A stretch of DNA of 64,000 bases from an uncultured Eubacteriales bacterium (GCA_902793325.1 CADBCY010000013.1:1-64000), one strand, 5' to 3'. Shown: positions 17,477 to 26,679, counted from the first letter of the stretch. The notes: generated from the sequence alone by a model not told the origin. Made by a program: numbers and translations.

Positions 17477-18298
17477 CTAGCTTTCCGCCGGGACCTCCGC
17501 TTCCTCGACGACCGGCGGCTCGGGGGTGGCGGTGGCGGCCACGTAGCCGGGCTTGTAATCGCCCTTGGTGCCGCTGGAGACGTCCAGCGTGCCGCCGGTC
17601 TCCCCGCGGGCCTCGATGTCGGCCACGGCCCCGGCCATCCAGGCGATCTTGCGCGCCATGTCGGAGGTGTCCCCCAGCAGCACCGTGGTGCCCTTGCGGG
17701 TGATGATGCGGATGTCATCGAGGTCCGCGAGGCTCACCTCCGCCACCGCCGAGGTCACGCTCCGCTCCCTCATGGCCTCCAGCACCACGGTCATGGCGGG
17801 GATGCGGCCGTCGGTGGGGTCCAGCCGCCGCCCGATGGCGTACTTCGAGGGGCGCAGGCCCGACACGTAGGGCAGGCTCTGCTGCGGGAGCTGCGTGAGC
17901 ACGGACATCACGTAGCCGTCGGAATCCAGCGCCAGCACCTTGCCCGCCTGCATCGCCAGGGCCTCCATGGTGCGCGGCCGCACGGTGAGGATCATCTCGC
18001 CGGGGTACCTGCGCTCCAGGCGCACGAACGCCAGCCGGCCGTCGCCCTCCACGCCGGTGCGCGCGCGCTCCACGTCCACCCTGCGCATGCGCGTGCCGAG
18101 GCGGATGCCCGACATATGGGCCACCTCCTGCGCGGGGATATCGCCGCTGCCCGTCACCGTCAGCCGGCGCACGGTGAACACCCAGTTCACCAGCACCAGC
18201 GCCACGACGACGACCAGCGCCGCCCCCAGGATGAGGACCAGCCCGCCCGGGAACCGCCCGCGACTCCGGCGGGGACGCCTTCTCCTTCTGTTGCTCAC
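17477..18298 (-). CDS. ftsQ: Cell division protein FtsQ/DivIB
   Basis: Bitopic divisome protein linking septal wall synthesis to the ring. 273 residues from GTG 18298, chosen because GGGAG lies 8 bases upstream: a very basic cytoplasmic tail, one membrane segment (about residues 20-42), then a POTRA domain (VRRLTVTGSGDIPAQEV) and the FtsQ beta domain. The Ala/Pro/Glu-rich tail is unstructured. It begins just beyond the ftsW stop and ends the upstream dcw transcript. Confidence 0.92.
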   Translation of the reverse strand: MSNRRRRRPRRSRGRFPGGLVLILGAALVVVVALVLVNWVFTVRRLTVTGSGDIPAQEVAHMSGIRLGTRMRRVDVERARTGVEGDGRLAFVRLERRYPGEMILTVRPRTMEALAMQAGKVLALDSDGYVMSVLTQLPQQSLPYVSGLRPSKYAIGRRLDPTDGRIPAMTVVLEAMRERSVTSAVAEVSLADLDDIRIITRKGTTVLLGDTSDMARKIAWMAGAVADIEARGETGGTLDVSSGTKGDYKPGYVAATATPEPPVVEEAEVPAES

Positions 18299-18302
18299 GG
18301 TA

Positions 18303-19475
18303 TTATCTCCCAATGGCGGCGTTGTTCGCCGCGGATATGTTCATCAGCAGGGCCGCCGCGCCCATCAGTATGGCGATGGACGTGCCGCCGGCGCTGAAGA
18401 AGGGCAGCGGCAGGCCCGTGGTGGGCATCATGCCGATCACCACCGCCACGTTCAGGCAGCACTGCACGCCGATCATGCAGGTAATGCCCCCGGCCAGCAG
18501 GCTGCCGAAGCGGTCCTCGCAGCGGATGGCCGTGCGCAGGCCGTACCACAGGAACGCCGCGAACAGCGCCAGCACCAGCGTGCAGCCCACGTAGCCCAGG
18601 TCCTCCCCCACCACGGCGAATATGAAGTCCGACTCCGGGTAGGGCAGGAAGCTGAACTTCTGCCGCCCCAGCCCCGGCCCCATGCCGAACCAGCCGCCGG
18701 AGCCGAAGGCCAGCAGCGACTGCGACAGCTGGTAGCCCTCGTTGGTCATGTAGTTGAACGGGTTGCGGAAGGACATCAGCCGCGCGCGGCGATAGTCCTC
18801 CGACAGGGCGTAGAACGCGCCCAGCGCCAGGCCCGCCGCGCCGACCATCCCCAGGTGCAGCCAGCGCGCGCCGGCCAGCATCGCCATCACCGCGGTGACG
18901 ATGAGCACGCTGCCCGCGGTGGACAGGTTCGGCTGCAACAGGATCAGCCCGAACACCAGCCCCGGCAGCAGGAACAGCGGCGCGAGGCCCCGCCAGAAGC
19001 GGGTCACGTCCCGCTCGCGCTGGCTCAGCGCCCGCGCCAGGTACAGAATCACCGCGTACTTCGCCAGCTCCGAGGGCTGGAAGCTCACCGGGCCGAGCCG
19101 CAGCCAGCGCCGGGAGCCGTTCAGCATCCGCCCCACGCCGGGGATCGCCACCAGCGCGAGCAGTATCAGGCTCGCGCCCAGCAGCCCGCCGCACACCCAG
19201 GGCTTCTTGAGGACGTGGTAGTCGATCCTCAGCAGCGGAATCATCGCCGCGGCGCCTACCCCCAGCCCCACGAGCTGGGAGAGCACCTCGGCAAAGGGGC
19301 TGCCGCTGTCCTGGGCATTGTAGTAGCTGGCGGCGTACAGCGTCGCCAGCCCCGTCAGCAGCAGCAGCGCCAGGGTCGTCACGAGCCCCCGGTCCACGTC
19401 CCGCAGCCGTATGGTATTCCTCTTCGCGGCGTCCTGCCGCGCTTCATTGGCCCCGCGAACGGGCCGGAGGATCAA
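18303..19475 (-). CDS. ftsW: Septal peptidoglycan polymerase FtsW
   Basis: SEDS-family glycosyltransferase that polymerises lipid II at the septum with its cognate class B PBP. 390 residues if translation starts at TTG 19475, which overlaps the murD stop as TTGA, a typical coupling overlap. About ten membrane segments are visible, with the signatures RRWLRLGPVSFQPSELAKYA and PTTGLPLPFFSAGGTSI. SpoVE or RodA are possible alternatives, but the dcw position favours FtsW. It may also serve sporulation, as no second copy is in view. Confidence 0.93.
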   Translation of the reverse strand: MILRPVRGANEARQDAAKRNTIRLRDVDRGLVTTLALLLLTGLATLYAASYYNAQDSGSPFAEVLSQLVGLGVGAAAMIPLLRIDYHVLKKPWVCGGLLGASLILLALVAIPGVGRMLNGSRRWLRLGPVSFQPSELAKYAVILYLARALSQRERDVTRFWRGLAPLFLLPGLVFGLILLQPNLSTAGSVLIVTAVMAMLAGARWLHLGMVGAAGLALGAFYALSEDYRRARLMSFRNPFNYMTNEGYQLSQSLLAFGSGGWFGMGPGLGRQKFSFLPYPESDFIFAVVGEDLGYVGCTLVLALFAAFLWYGLRTAIRCEDRFGSLLAGGITCMIGVQCCLNVAVVIGMMPTTGLPLPFFSAGGTSIAILMGAAALLMNISAANNAAIGR

Positions 19476-20845
19476 CTCTCCGCGCTCTCCATGGCGTTCA
19501 CGATGTCCTTGAAGATGCGGCCCCGCGCCTCGTAGTCGGTGAACATGTCGAAGGAAGCGCAGCTCGGCGAGAGCAGCACGTTGCCGCCCGGCTCGGCCAG
19601 CTCGCGGCACTTTTCGACGGCCGCCCTGAAATCATAGCCCGCGCGCGTCCAGCGGTGGTAGCCCACCTTCTCCAGGGTATCCTGCCACTGCTGGGCGGTG
19701 TCGCCGATCAGCACGCAGTGCGTGATGGGGCAGCGCTTGATCTCCTCGCACAGGGGCGTGAAGTCCACGTGCTTGTCGCTGCCGCCCAGGATCAGCACCG
19801 TGGGCCGGTCCATGGCGCGCACGGCCTGGAAGGTGGAGTCGCAGTTGGTGCCCTTGGAATCGTTGATGTAGCGCACGCCGTCCAGCTCGCGCACGAACTC
19901 GATGCGGTGCTCCACGCCCTTGAAGGTGCGCAGCGTGTGGCGGATCACCGGCGCGGGGATCCCCGCCGCCATCGCCATGGCCGTGGCCGCCAGGGCGTTT
20001 TTCAGGTTGTGCTCGCCGGGAATGAACACCTCGCTGGCCAGGCACACGGGCTTGTTGACCGCGGGCGTGCCGAACACGATGCTGCCGTCCGCCACGAACG
20101 CGCCCTCGGGCACGGGATTGCGGCTGGAGAACCACAGCACGCGGCACTTCGCGCGGTCCGCCATGGCGCGGGTCACCGGGTCGTCCCAGTTCAGCACCAC
20201 GTAGTCGTCCTCGCCGCAGTTCTCGAAGATGCGCTCCTTCAGCGCCACGTAGACCTCCATGGTGCCGTGGCGGTTCAGGTGATCCTCGGAGATGTTCAGC
20301 ACCGCGCAGATGGCCGGGTGGAACTCGCGGCTGGTCTCCATCTGGAAGGAGGAGATCTCGCACACGGTCACGTCGCCGGGCTTCATGTCCGGCACCGCGC
20401 CGCTGTAGGGCACGCCGATGTTGCCCACCACAAAGGTGCGCCGCCCGGCGTTCTTGAAGATCTCGCCCAGCAGCGTGACGGTGGTGGTCTTGCCGTTGGT
20501 GCCCGTCACCGCCAGCAGCAGGCCCGTGGACTCCCGGTAGGCGTACTCCACCTCGCCCATCACCTCGATGCCCAGCGCCTTCGCCTTCACGATGGCGGGG
20601 TGATCCACCGGGATGCCCGGGCTGACCACCAGGGCGTCGAAGCCCTCGAGGCGCTCCTCGGGGTGCTTCTCTCCCAGCATGAAGCTCGCGCCGCCGGCCT
20701 TGAGCTCGTCCAGCGCGCCGCCAAAGGCGGCCTCCTCCTTGGCGTCGCACACGGTGACGATGGCGCCCCGCAGCAAAAGCAGCTTCGCCGCCGCGATGCC
20801 GCTGCGCGCCATGCCGAAGACCATGACTTTCTTGTCTTTCATCAT
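19472..20845 (-). CDS. murD: UDP-N-acetylmuramoyl-L-alanine--D-glutamate ligase
   Basis: Cytoplasmic Mur ligase that adds D-Glu to UDP-MurNAc-L-Ala. The 457 residues show the N-terminal Rossmann-like UDP-binding domain, the ATP loop TGTNGKTT (residues 114-121), the central SSFQMET segment typical of MurD, and the C-terminal domain with LILGGSDKHVDF. It overlaps ftsW by 4 bases and follows mraY after 121 bases. Confidence 0.97.
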   Translation of the reverse strand: MMKDKKVMVFGMARSGIAAAKLLLLRGAIVTVCDAKEEAAFGGALDELKAGGASFMLGEKHPEERLEGFDALVVSPGIPVDHPAIVKAKALGIEVMGEVEYAYRESTGLLLAVTGTNGKTTTVTLLGEIFKNAGRRTFVVGNIGVPYSGAVPDMKPGDVTVCEISSFQMETSREFHPAICAVLNISEDHLNRHGTMEVYVALKERIFENCGEDDYVVLNWDDPVTRAMADRAKCRVLWFSSRNPVPEGAFVADGSIVFGTPAVNKPVCLASEVFIPGEHNLKNALAATAMAMAAGIPAPVIRHTLRTFKGVEHRIEFVRELDGVRYINDSKGTNCDSTFQAVRAMDRPTVLILGGSDKHVDFTPLCEEIKRCPITHCVLIGDTAQQWQDTLEKVGYHRWTRAGYDFRAAVEKCRELAEPGGNVLLSPSCASFDMFTDYEARGRIFKDIVNAMESAES

Positions 20846-20888
20846 ATCGCATAACCTCGCTTGGATGATCGAAATCCTCTATAATGCT

Positions 20889-20917
20889 GCTGCCGCGCGG
20901 ATCGTCCGGGCGGCAGC
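20889..20917. repeat. Intergenic hairpin, murD-mraY gap
   Basis: GCTGCCGC and GCGGCAGC arms enclose a second CGGA/TCCG stem, giving a strong hairpin without T-tract between mraY and murD. The function is unknown; a processing or stabilising element is possible. Confidence 0.5.
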
Positions 20918-20929
20918 AAAACACTATTC

Positions 20930-20962
20930 AGCTCATAGCCAATGGCTAAAAGCCAATAGCTC
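20930..20962. repeat. Heptamer-periodic repeat, murD-mraY gap
   Basis: On the minus strand the tract reads in 7-base steps: GAGCTAT, TGGCTTT, TAGCCAT, TGGCTAT, GAGCT. It begins a few bases beyond the mraY stop and is also internally palindromic. It resembles short tandem heptamer repeats known from other bacteria. Confidence 0.6.
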
Positions 20963-20966
20963 TTTT

Positions 20967-21962
20967 TTACGCCACGAAGTTCAGCAGCGCCAGCAAACAC
21001 AGCACCACGGTGACGATGTAGTACATGGCCACGATCTGCGTCTCCGGCATGCCGGAGAGCTCGAAGTGGTGGTGCAGGGGCGCCATCTTGAAGAAGCGCT
21101 TGCCGTGCGTGGCCCGGAAGTAGGCGAACTGGATGAGGTCGGACAGGCTGGACACCACCATCGCCAGCGCGATCACCGGCAACAGCAGCGACAGCCGCGT
21201 CACCGTGGTGACGCCCACCAGCGCGCCGCCGATGAAGAAGGAGCCGACGTCGCCCATGAACACCCGCGCCGGGTGGGAGTTGTAGCGCAGGTAGCCCATC
21301 AGGCCGCCCACCATGGCCCCGGCGAAGATGCCGACGTTCAGGTATTCCCCGGCGTTGGCGGGGTCCGCCGCCGCCATCGCCACGCAGATCAGCGCCATGG
21401 TGGCGAAGTCGAACAGCGAGCAGCCGCCCAGCAGGCCGTCCAGTCCGTCCAGCAGATTGGCGGAGTTCACCGTGCCCACCATCACGAACAGCATCACCGG
21501 GATGTAGAACCAGCCCAGGTTCCAGGTGACGTTGAAGAACGGCACCGTCCAGGTCCCGCCGATGTTGGGGTTCAGGTACGCCCACACCGACAGCGCGATC
21601 GCAATGACGATCTGCGGCAGCATCTTCTGCCTGGGCGTAAGGCCCTCGGCGGCGTGGCGCTTCACCTTCAGGAAGTCGTCCGCGAAGCCGATCAGGCCGA
21701 AGCCCACGGCGCTCAGCAGCACGTAGAGCAGGAAATCCCAGCGACCGTCCTTATAGCAGAACGCCAGCGTCGCGATCAGCGCGGGCACGGCGAATATGAT
21801 GCCGCCCATCTGGGGCGTGCCCTGTTTTTTCTTGTGGGACTGGGGCCCCAGCTCGTAGATCTCCTTGCCGAAGTGCATGCGCTTCAGCCACGGGATGACG
21901 ATGGGTCCCAGCACGATGGCCATGGCGAACGCCGCGATGACCGTCCAAATCAGCCTTTGCAT
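20967..21962 (-). CDS. mraY: Phospho-N-acetylmuramoyl-pentapeptide transferase
   Basis: Integral membrane enzyme that makes lipid I from UDP-MurNAc-pentapeptide and undecaprenyl phosphate. 331 residues with about ten membrane segments and the family motifs GFADDFLKV, NSANLLDGLDGL with paired catalytic Asp residues, and MAPLHHHFE with the conserved His cluster. GGAGG lies 8 bases before the ATG. The 141-base gap to murE holds a heptamer repeat and no murF. Confidence 0.97.
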   Translation of the reverse strand: MQRLIWTVIAAFAMAIVLGPIVIPWLKRMHFGKEIYELGPQSHKKKQGTPQMGGIIFAVPALIATLAFCYKDGRWDFLLYVLLSAVGFGLIGFADDFLKVKRHAAEGLTPRQKMLPQIVIAIALSVWAYLNPNIGGTWTVPFFNVTWNLGWFYIPVMLFVMVGTVNSANLLDGLDGLLGGCSLFDFATMALICVAMAAADPANAGEYLNVGIFAGAMVGGLMGYLRYNSHPARVFMGDVGSFFIGGALVGVTTVTRLSLLLPVIALAMVVSSLSDLIQFAYFRATHGKRFFKMAPLHHHFELSGMPETQIVAMYYIVTVVLCLLALLNFVA

Positions 21963-22070
21963 TTCTTCTTCCTCCGTAGCAGGGCCATGGAAACCGGCCG
22001 GCGGGCGTCGACGCCGCGTTCAGCCGCGCGTTTCCCCGCTTCCCGTTCCGCCTGCCTTCTCCCTTTGACG

Positions 22071-22126
22071 CTTCCCGGTTTCCCGATTTCTGATTCCTGC
22101 CTGTTATTCCCTGTTCCCGATTTCCT
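22071..22126. repeat. Heptamer-periodic repeat running into murE 3' end
   Basis: Plus-strand 7-base steps such as CTTCCCG, GTTTCCC, GATTTCT, GATTCCT, ATTCCCT, GTTCCCG and ATTTCCT run through the murE stop codon and encode its last few residues. Less regular TTCCC-rich sequence continues back to about 22030. Confidence 0.55.
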
Positions 22127-23570
22127 CCAGCAGCTCCGCGACGACGATCTTCTCGTCGAAGGGATGCTTTACGCCCCGGATCTCCTGGTAGGTCTCGTGG
22201 CCCTTGCCCGCCAGCACCACCACGTCCCCCGGCTTTGCCAGGGACAGGGCGCGGCGGATGGCCTCGCGGCGGTTCTCGATGACGATGTACTCGCAGCCCG
22301 TGGGCTTGATGCCCGCCTCGATGGCGTTGAGGATGTCCATCGGATCCTCGTTGCGGGGGTTGTCGCTGGTGAGGATGCAGAAGTCCGACAGCCGGCCGGC
22401 GATCTCGCCCATCAGCGGGCGCTTGGCCGCGTCGCGGTTGCCGCCGCAGCCGAACAGCGCGATCATGCGGCCCTTGGCCGTCTCCCGCACCGCCTTGAGG
22501 ATGTTCTCCAGGCTGTCCGGGGAGTGGGCGTAATCCAGTATGACGCGGTAGGGGGTGTCCGTCTCCAGCAGCTCGATGCGGCCGGGCACGGCGCGCACAG
22601 CCTCGAGCCCGCGGCGGATGGCCTCCGGCCCCACGCCGGCGCAGATGCACACGCCCGCGGCCATCAGCGCGTTGTACACGTTGAATATGCCCGCCAGGCG
22701 CAGGGAGATGCTGATCCTGAACTGCTTGTGCCAGGTCATCAGGAACGAGCAGCCGCGCTCGCCGATCTCGATGTCGTTGGCGTACACGTCGGCGCACTCG
22801 CGGATGCCGGTGCGCAACGCGCGGCGGCCCAGCGCCTCCACGCCCGCCTTCACGCGCTCGTCGTCCACGTTGTAGACGATCTCCTCGCAGGACTCCGGCG
22901 CGAAGAACTTCATCTTCGCCGCGAAGTAGGTGTCCATGCTGTCGAAGTAATCCAGGTGATCCTGGGAGAAGTTCGAGAACGCGCCCACCCTGAACTTCAC
23001 GCCCGCCAGGCGCTCCATGTCCAGCGCGTGGGCGGAGACCTCCATCACCACGCACCCGCAGCCCGCGTCCGCCATGCGCCGCAGCAGCTGTTGCGTCTCG
23101 ATGGGGTCGGGGGTGGTGAGCTGGGTGGGAATGGTCTCGTCGCCGATCATCGAGCACACGGTGCCGATGAGGCCGGTCTTCATGCCCGCCTCCTCCATGA
23201 TGGACTTGATCAGGAAGCTGGTGGTGGTCTTGCCCTTGGTGCCGGTGATGCCCAGCATCAGAAGCGCGTCCGCGGGGTGGCCGTAGAACTCCGCCGCCAT
23301 GTAGGAGATGGCCGCGCGCACGTCTTCGACCAGCACTTGCGGCACGTCGATGTCCAGCCGGCGCTCCACCACCAGGGCCGCCGCGCCCTTTTCCACCGCC
23401 TGCGGCGCGAACTTATGGGCGTCCAGGCGCACGCCGGGCGTGCAGAAGAACAGCGCGCCGGGCTTCACCTTTCGGGAATCGTTGCACAGCGACGCGATCT
23501 CCACGCCCTCCACGTTGCCGATGGCTTGAACTGAACCGGGCAGGCACCCGATCAAGGCACTGAGTTTCAT
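22104..23570 (-). CDS. murE: UDP-MurNAc-tripeptide synthetase (meso-DAP type)
   Basis: Cytoplasmic ligase adding the third residue of the stem peptide. 488 residues with ATP loop GITGTKGKTTT (about residues 109-119), the UDP-binding N-terminal domain, and the SDNPRNEDP motif. DNPR is the signature of enzymes that add meso-diaminopimelate rather than L-lysine, so the wall is predicted to be DAP-type. AGGGGG lies 7 bases before the ATG. The C-terminal residues are encoded by the heptamer repeat that continues past the stop. Confidence 0.96.
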   Translation of the reverse strand: MKLSALIGCLPGSVQAIGNVEGVEIASLCNDSRKVKPGALFFCTPGVRLDAHKFAPQAVEKGAAALVVERRLDIDVPQVLVEDVRAAISYMAAEFYGHPADALLMLGITGTKGKTTTSFLIKSIMEEAGMKTGLIGTVCSMIGDETIPTQLTTPDPIETQQLLRRMADAGCGCVVMEVSAHALDMERLAGVKFRVGAFSNFSQDHLDYFDSMDTYFAAKMKFFAPESCEEIVYNVDDERVKAGVEALGRRALRTGIRECADVYANDIEIGERGCSFLMTWHKQFRISISLRLAGIFNVYNALMAAGVCICAGVGPEAIRRGLEAVRAVPGRIELLETDTPYRVILDYAHSPDSLENILKAVRETAKGRMIALFGCGGNRDAAKRPLMGEIAGRLSDFCILTSDNPRNEDPMDILNAIEAGIKPTGCEYIVIENRREAIRRALSLAKPGDVVVLAGKGHETYQEIRGVKHPFDEKIVVAELLEEIGNRE

Positions 23571-23605
23571 TCGGTATCCCCCTGTAATCTTATCTCAATG
23601 GCGGG

Positions 23606-25729
23606 CTACGGCGGCTCAAAGACCACCGTCACCGCCGTGGAAGGAAGCGCTTCTTCCTGGGCCGCGGGCGACTGGGAAACCGCCAGGCCGCTGCCCTCGA
23701 TCCGCAATACGAAGCCGTGCGCCGCGAGCAGGCGGTTGGCCTCGACCACCGGCAGGCCCGTCACGTCGGGCACGCGCGCCGCGCCGTCCTGCCCGGCGCC
23801 GCCGTCCAGGTACAGCATCACCAGCGCGCCCCGGCGCATCTTCGCGCCGCCCGCGGGCAACTGGCGCGCGACCCTGCCGCCCTCGCCGTCCAGCGCGCAG
23901 TCGAAGCCGGCGTCCTTCAGCGCGGCCTCGGCGTCCCGGGCGTCCAGGCCCGTCACGCGGGGCACGGTCGCCTCCGGCGCGGGCGTCTCGTCCGTCTGCG
24001 GGGCGACGCCCAGGTACAAGAGGCTCTTCTCCAGGATCTCCCGCGCGTAGGGCGCGGCGGTGACGGAGCCGAAGTCCACGGCCACGTCCGCCTCGTCCAC
24101 GATCAGGATCACCGCGATCCTCGGGTCGTCCGCGGGCGCGAAGCCCACGAAGGAGCCGATGTGGGTATCCCGGCTCACCTGGCCGTCCACGTACACCTGC
24201 GCGGTGCCGGTCTTGCCGCCCACGCGATAGCCGGGGATGCGGGCGTTCTTGCCGCCGCCCAGCGCGACCACGTCCTCCAGGAGCCTGCGCATGGTGGCGG
24301 AGGTCTCCGCGGAGATGGGCCGCCCCACGACCTCCGGCTCGCCGCGCTCCACGACCGCGCCGTCGGCGTCGGCGATCTCCCTGACCACGTAGGGCCGCAT
24401 CAGTTGCCCGCCGTTCACCACGGCGCACACCGCCGTGAGCAGCTGGATCGGCGTGACCGCCACCGACTGGCCGAAGCCGATGCGCGCGATGTCCACGCGC
24501 TTGACGGCGTTCCTGCCGATGACGATGCCCGGCGCCTCGCCGGGGATGTCCACCCCGGTCCTGCGGCCGATCCCGAAGGCGGACAGGTAATTATACAGCC
24601 TTTCCGTACCCAGGCGCAAGCCCATTTCGACGAAGACTGGGTTACAGGAATTTTGCAATGCCTGCGCGAAGGTCTCCGCGCCGTGGGGTTTGCCCCAGCA
24701 GCGGATCTTCCCGCCGTCCACCGTGACGGCGCCGGAACAGTAGAAGCCCTCGTTCACCGACACCAGCCCCGCGTCCAGCGCGGCGGCGGCGGTGAGGGTC
24801 TTGAACGTGGAGCCGGGCTCGTAGGCGTCGGTGACCACGCGGTTTCGCATCAGGTTCGTCAGCGCCTCCACGTCGTCGCGCGGCGGGTCGTTGAGGTCGT
24901 AGTCCGGCTTGCTCACCATGGCGAGGATCTCGCCGGTCCGGGGGTCCATGGCCAGCGCGCGCACGGCCTTCGCGCCGTTCACGTCCAGCGCCTCCCGGGC
25001 CGCCTGCTCGCAGAAGCTCTGGATGGAGGCGTCCAGGGTCAGGGTCACGCTGCCGCCGTTCACCGCGGGCACGTAGGTGCTCGCGCCGTAGCCGAGCGCC
25101 CGGCCCTTGCCGTCGATCTCCTCCAGCACGCGCCCCGCCCGGCCGGACAGGTAGCGGTTCAGCGCCTGCTCGAGCCCCGCCTGGCCCTCGCCGTCGATGG
25201 TCGTCAGCCCGATGAGCTGCGACGCGAACGCCCCCATGGGGTAGTAGCGCTTGCTCTCCTCCTCCAGGTAGACGCCGCTCAGCGACTTGTCGCCTGCGGC
25301 GGAGTACTCCGCCAGCATGGTCCTGAGCTGCCGCGCCGTCTCCCTCGGAAGCTGCCGCTTCAGCGTGACGCCGCCCTTGCCGGTGTCGGAGGCCTTCCGC
25401 TCGAGGGTCGCGGCCTCGACGTCCAGCACCGGGGAGAGGATTCGCGCCAGCCGCGCGGGGTCCTTCACCTGCCGGGGGCTGACGGAAACGGTATAGGCGG
25501 TGGCGCTCTGGGCCAGCACCGCGCCGTTCCGATCGAGGATCATGCCCCGCACGGGCCGCACGGCGCTCTCGCTGGTCCACTGGGCCTGCGCGCGCCGCTG
25601 CAGCGATTCCCCGGCCACGATCTGCAGGAAGAACAGCCGGGCGTCCAGCGCCGAGAACAGCGCCAGGAATCCCGCCATACATAGCGCAAGGCGGCGACGG
25701 ATGACCGGCCCTGTCAGAACCAAGCGCAT
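23606..25729 (-). CDS. Class B penicillin-binding protein with PASTA domains (FtsI/SpoVD type)
   Basis: Septal D,D-transpeptidase working with FtsW. 707 residues: one N-terminal membrane anchor, PBP dimerisation domain (VRGMILDRNGAVLAQS), the transpeptidase domain with catalytic Ser in GSTFK, SCN in the LQNSCNPVF segment and the KTG box (GGKTGTAQ), then two C-terminal PASTA domains (each VPxVTGL...). The single class B gene in the dcw cluster could serve vegetative division and, like SpoVD, spore cortex synthesis. The ATG abuts its Shine-Dalgarno sequence, so a TTG two codons later is a possible true start. Confidence 0.93.
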   Translation of the reverse strand: MRLVLTGPVIRRRLALCMAGFLALFSALDARLFFLQIVAGESLQRRAQAQWTSESAVRPVRGMILDRNGAVLAQSATAYTVSVSPRQVKDPARLARILSPVLDVEAATLERKASDTGKGGVTLKRQLPRETARQLRTMLAEYSAAGDKSLSGVYLEEESKRYYPMGAFASQLIGLTTIDGEGQAGLEQALNRYLSGRAGRVLEEIDGKGRALGYGASTYVPAVNGGSVTLTLDASIQSFCEQAAREALDVNGAKAVRALAMDPRTGEILAMVSKPDYDLNDPPRDDVEALTNLMRNRVVTDAYEPGSTFKTLTAAAALDAGLVSVNEGFYCSGAVTVDGGKIRCWGKPHGAETFAQALQNSCNPVFVEMGLRLGTERLYNYLSAFGIGRRTGVDIPGEAPGIVIGRNAVKRVDIARIGFGQSVAVTPIQLLTAVCAVVNGGQLMRPYVVREIADADGAVVERGEPEVVGRPISAETSATMRRLLEDVVALGGGKNARIPGYRVGGKTGTAQVYVDGQVSRDTHIGSFVGFAPADDPRIAVILIVDEADVAVDFGSVTAAPYAREILEKSLLYLGVAPQTDETPAPEATVPRVTGLDARDAEAALKDAGFDCALDGEGGRVARQLPAGGAKMRRGALVMLYLDGGAGQDGAARVPDVTGLPVVEANRLLAAHGFVLRIEGSGLAVSQSPAAQEEALPSTAVTVVFEPP

Positions 25730-25753
25730 CCCTCCCCGCCTCGGAAATTGCCC

Positions 25754-26119
25754 TTACCGGATTTCCTCCGCGCCGACGGCCTCGGCGCTCTGCGTGGATG
25801 TATTTTCCGCCAGCACGGGCAGGTTCACCACCCTGAGCTGCGTTTCGTCGGGCATCTCCATGCCCAGTTGCCGCGCCCGCGCGGCGATCCGATCCAGGTT
25901 GTGGAAGCTGTTGATGCTCAGATTCGTGTTGTCCAGCTGGGCGCTCAGCACGCGGATCTCCCGCTCCACGACGGCCTGCTCCTTGCGTTGCCCGGAAATC
26001 CGGGCCAGCATCGTGATCTGCATGACCACGCCCGCGAACACCATCGCCGCCAGGACGACGACCAGGGTTCTGTTCAGCCGGCTGCTCCGCCGCCGGCGGG
26101 CGATGCGCGCTCCGTTCAT
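25754..26119 (-). CDS. ftsL: FtsL-like septum protein
   Basis: Small bitopic divisome protein. 121 residues from ATG 26119 (GGAGG 9 bases upstream): a short very basic tail, a membrane segment at about residues 18-40, then an extracytoplasmic coiled coil (QRKEQAVVEREIRVLSAQLD). Position between mraZ and the transpeptidase gene is where ftsL lies in this cluster. Sequence alone is weakly conserved in this family, so the name rests on architecture and context. Confidence 0.82.
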   Translation of the reverse strand: MNGARIARRRRSSRLNRTLVVVLAAMVFAGVVMQITMLARISGQRKEQAVVEREIRVLSAQLDNTNLSINSFHNLDRIAARARQLGMEMPDETQLRVVNLPVLAENTSTQSAEAVGAEEIR

Positions 26120-26151
26120 AACTCTATTCCTCCACCGGATCCGGTAGAACC

Positions 26152-26613
26152 TCACCCCTGCGGGGTGAAGTAGCGGTCGTTCACGTAGGCCATGATGGCG
26201 GCGAAGTCGGTCTCCGCGGCCTCGTAGGTGGCGCGGAAGCGGTCCTCGTCCCAGATCTCCAGGCACCGGCCCATGCCCGCGAAGCGCACGGCCTTGTCCA
26301 TGCCTGCCTTCTGGCGGAGCACCGCCGGCAACAGCACGCGCCCCTGGCCGTCCAGGCTCTGGCCGGCGAAGGAGAACGCCTTCACCAGTCGAACATAGGC
26401 CATGCCCCGGGCGTCCGTGGCCGGGATGCGGTCGAGCTGTTCGCTGAATTCGCGCCAGCGCTCGGCGGGATAGAGGGCGATGGCGTTGAACTCGTTGTTC
26501 ATGCCGATGGTGAAGCCGTCGCCCAGCGCGTCGCGGAACGCGGCGGGGATGGTGGCCCTGCCCTTGGGATCAATGTTATGCGCATAGTTTCCGGAAAATT
26601 CAGCGCCCGCCAC
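26152..26613 (-). CDS. mraZ: Transcriptional regulator MraZ
   Basis: Ring-forming AbrB-fold protein that binds its own promoter and controls the dcw cluster. The two tandem MraZ/SpoVT-AbrB repeats are visible (HNIDPKGRATIPAAFRDAL near residue 12, SLDGQGRVLLPAVLR near residue 87). GTG 26613 is chosen because AGGGGG lies 8 bases away; the GTG three codons upstream abuts that site. 153 residues. It is first in the cluster; the expected next gene, rsmH, is absent. Confidence 0.93.
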   Translation of the reverse strand: MAGAEFSGNYAHNIDPKGRATIPAAFRDALGDGFTIGMNNEFNAIALYPAERWREFSEQLDRIPATDARGMAYVRLVKAFSFAGQSLDGQGRVLLPAVLRQKAGMDKAVRFAGMGRCLEIWDEDRFRATYEAAETDFAAIMAYVNDRYFTPQG

Positions 26614-26639
26614 CGGCTTCACCCCCTCTTTATCCTATA

Positions 26640-26679
26640 TGTACTCCACATTATACCACATCTCACCCCTATCATCCAC
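26640..26679 (-). promoter_or_regulatory. mraZ promoter with four 10-bp MraZ-type operator repeats
   Basis: Minus strand carries an extended -10 (TGGTATAAT; TATAAT at 26650-26655). Four direct repeats with exact 10-base period overlap it: GTGGATGATA, GGGGTGAGAT, GTGGTATAAT, GTGGAGTACA. Known MraZ operators are TGG-containing direct repeats with 10-base period in front of mraZ, so autoregulation is likely. Confidence 0.8.
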
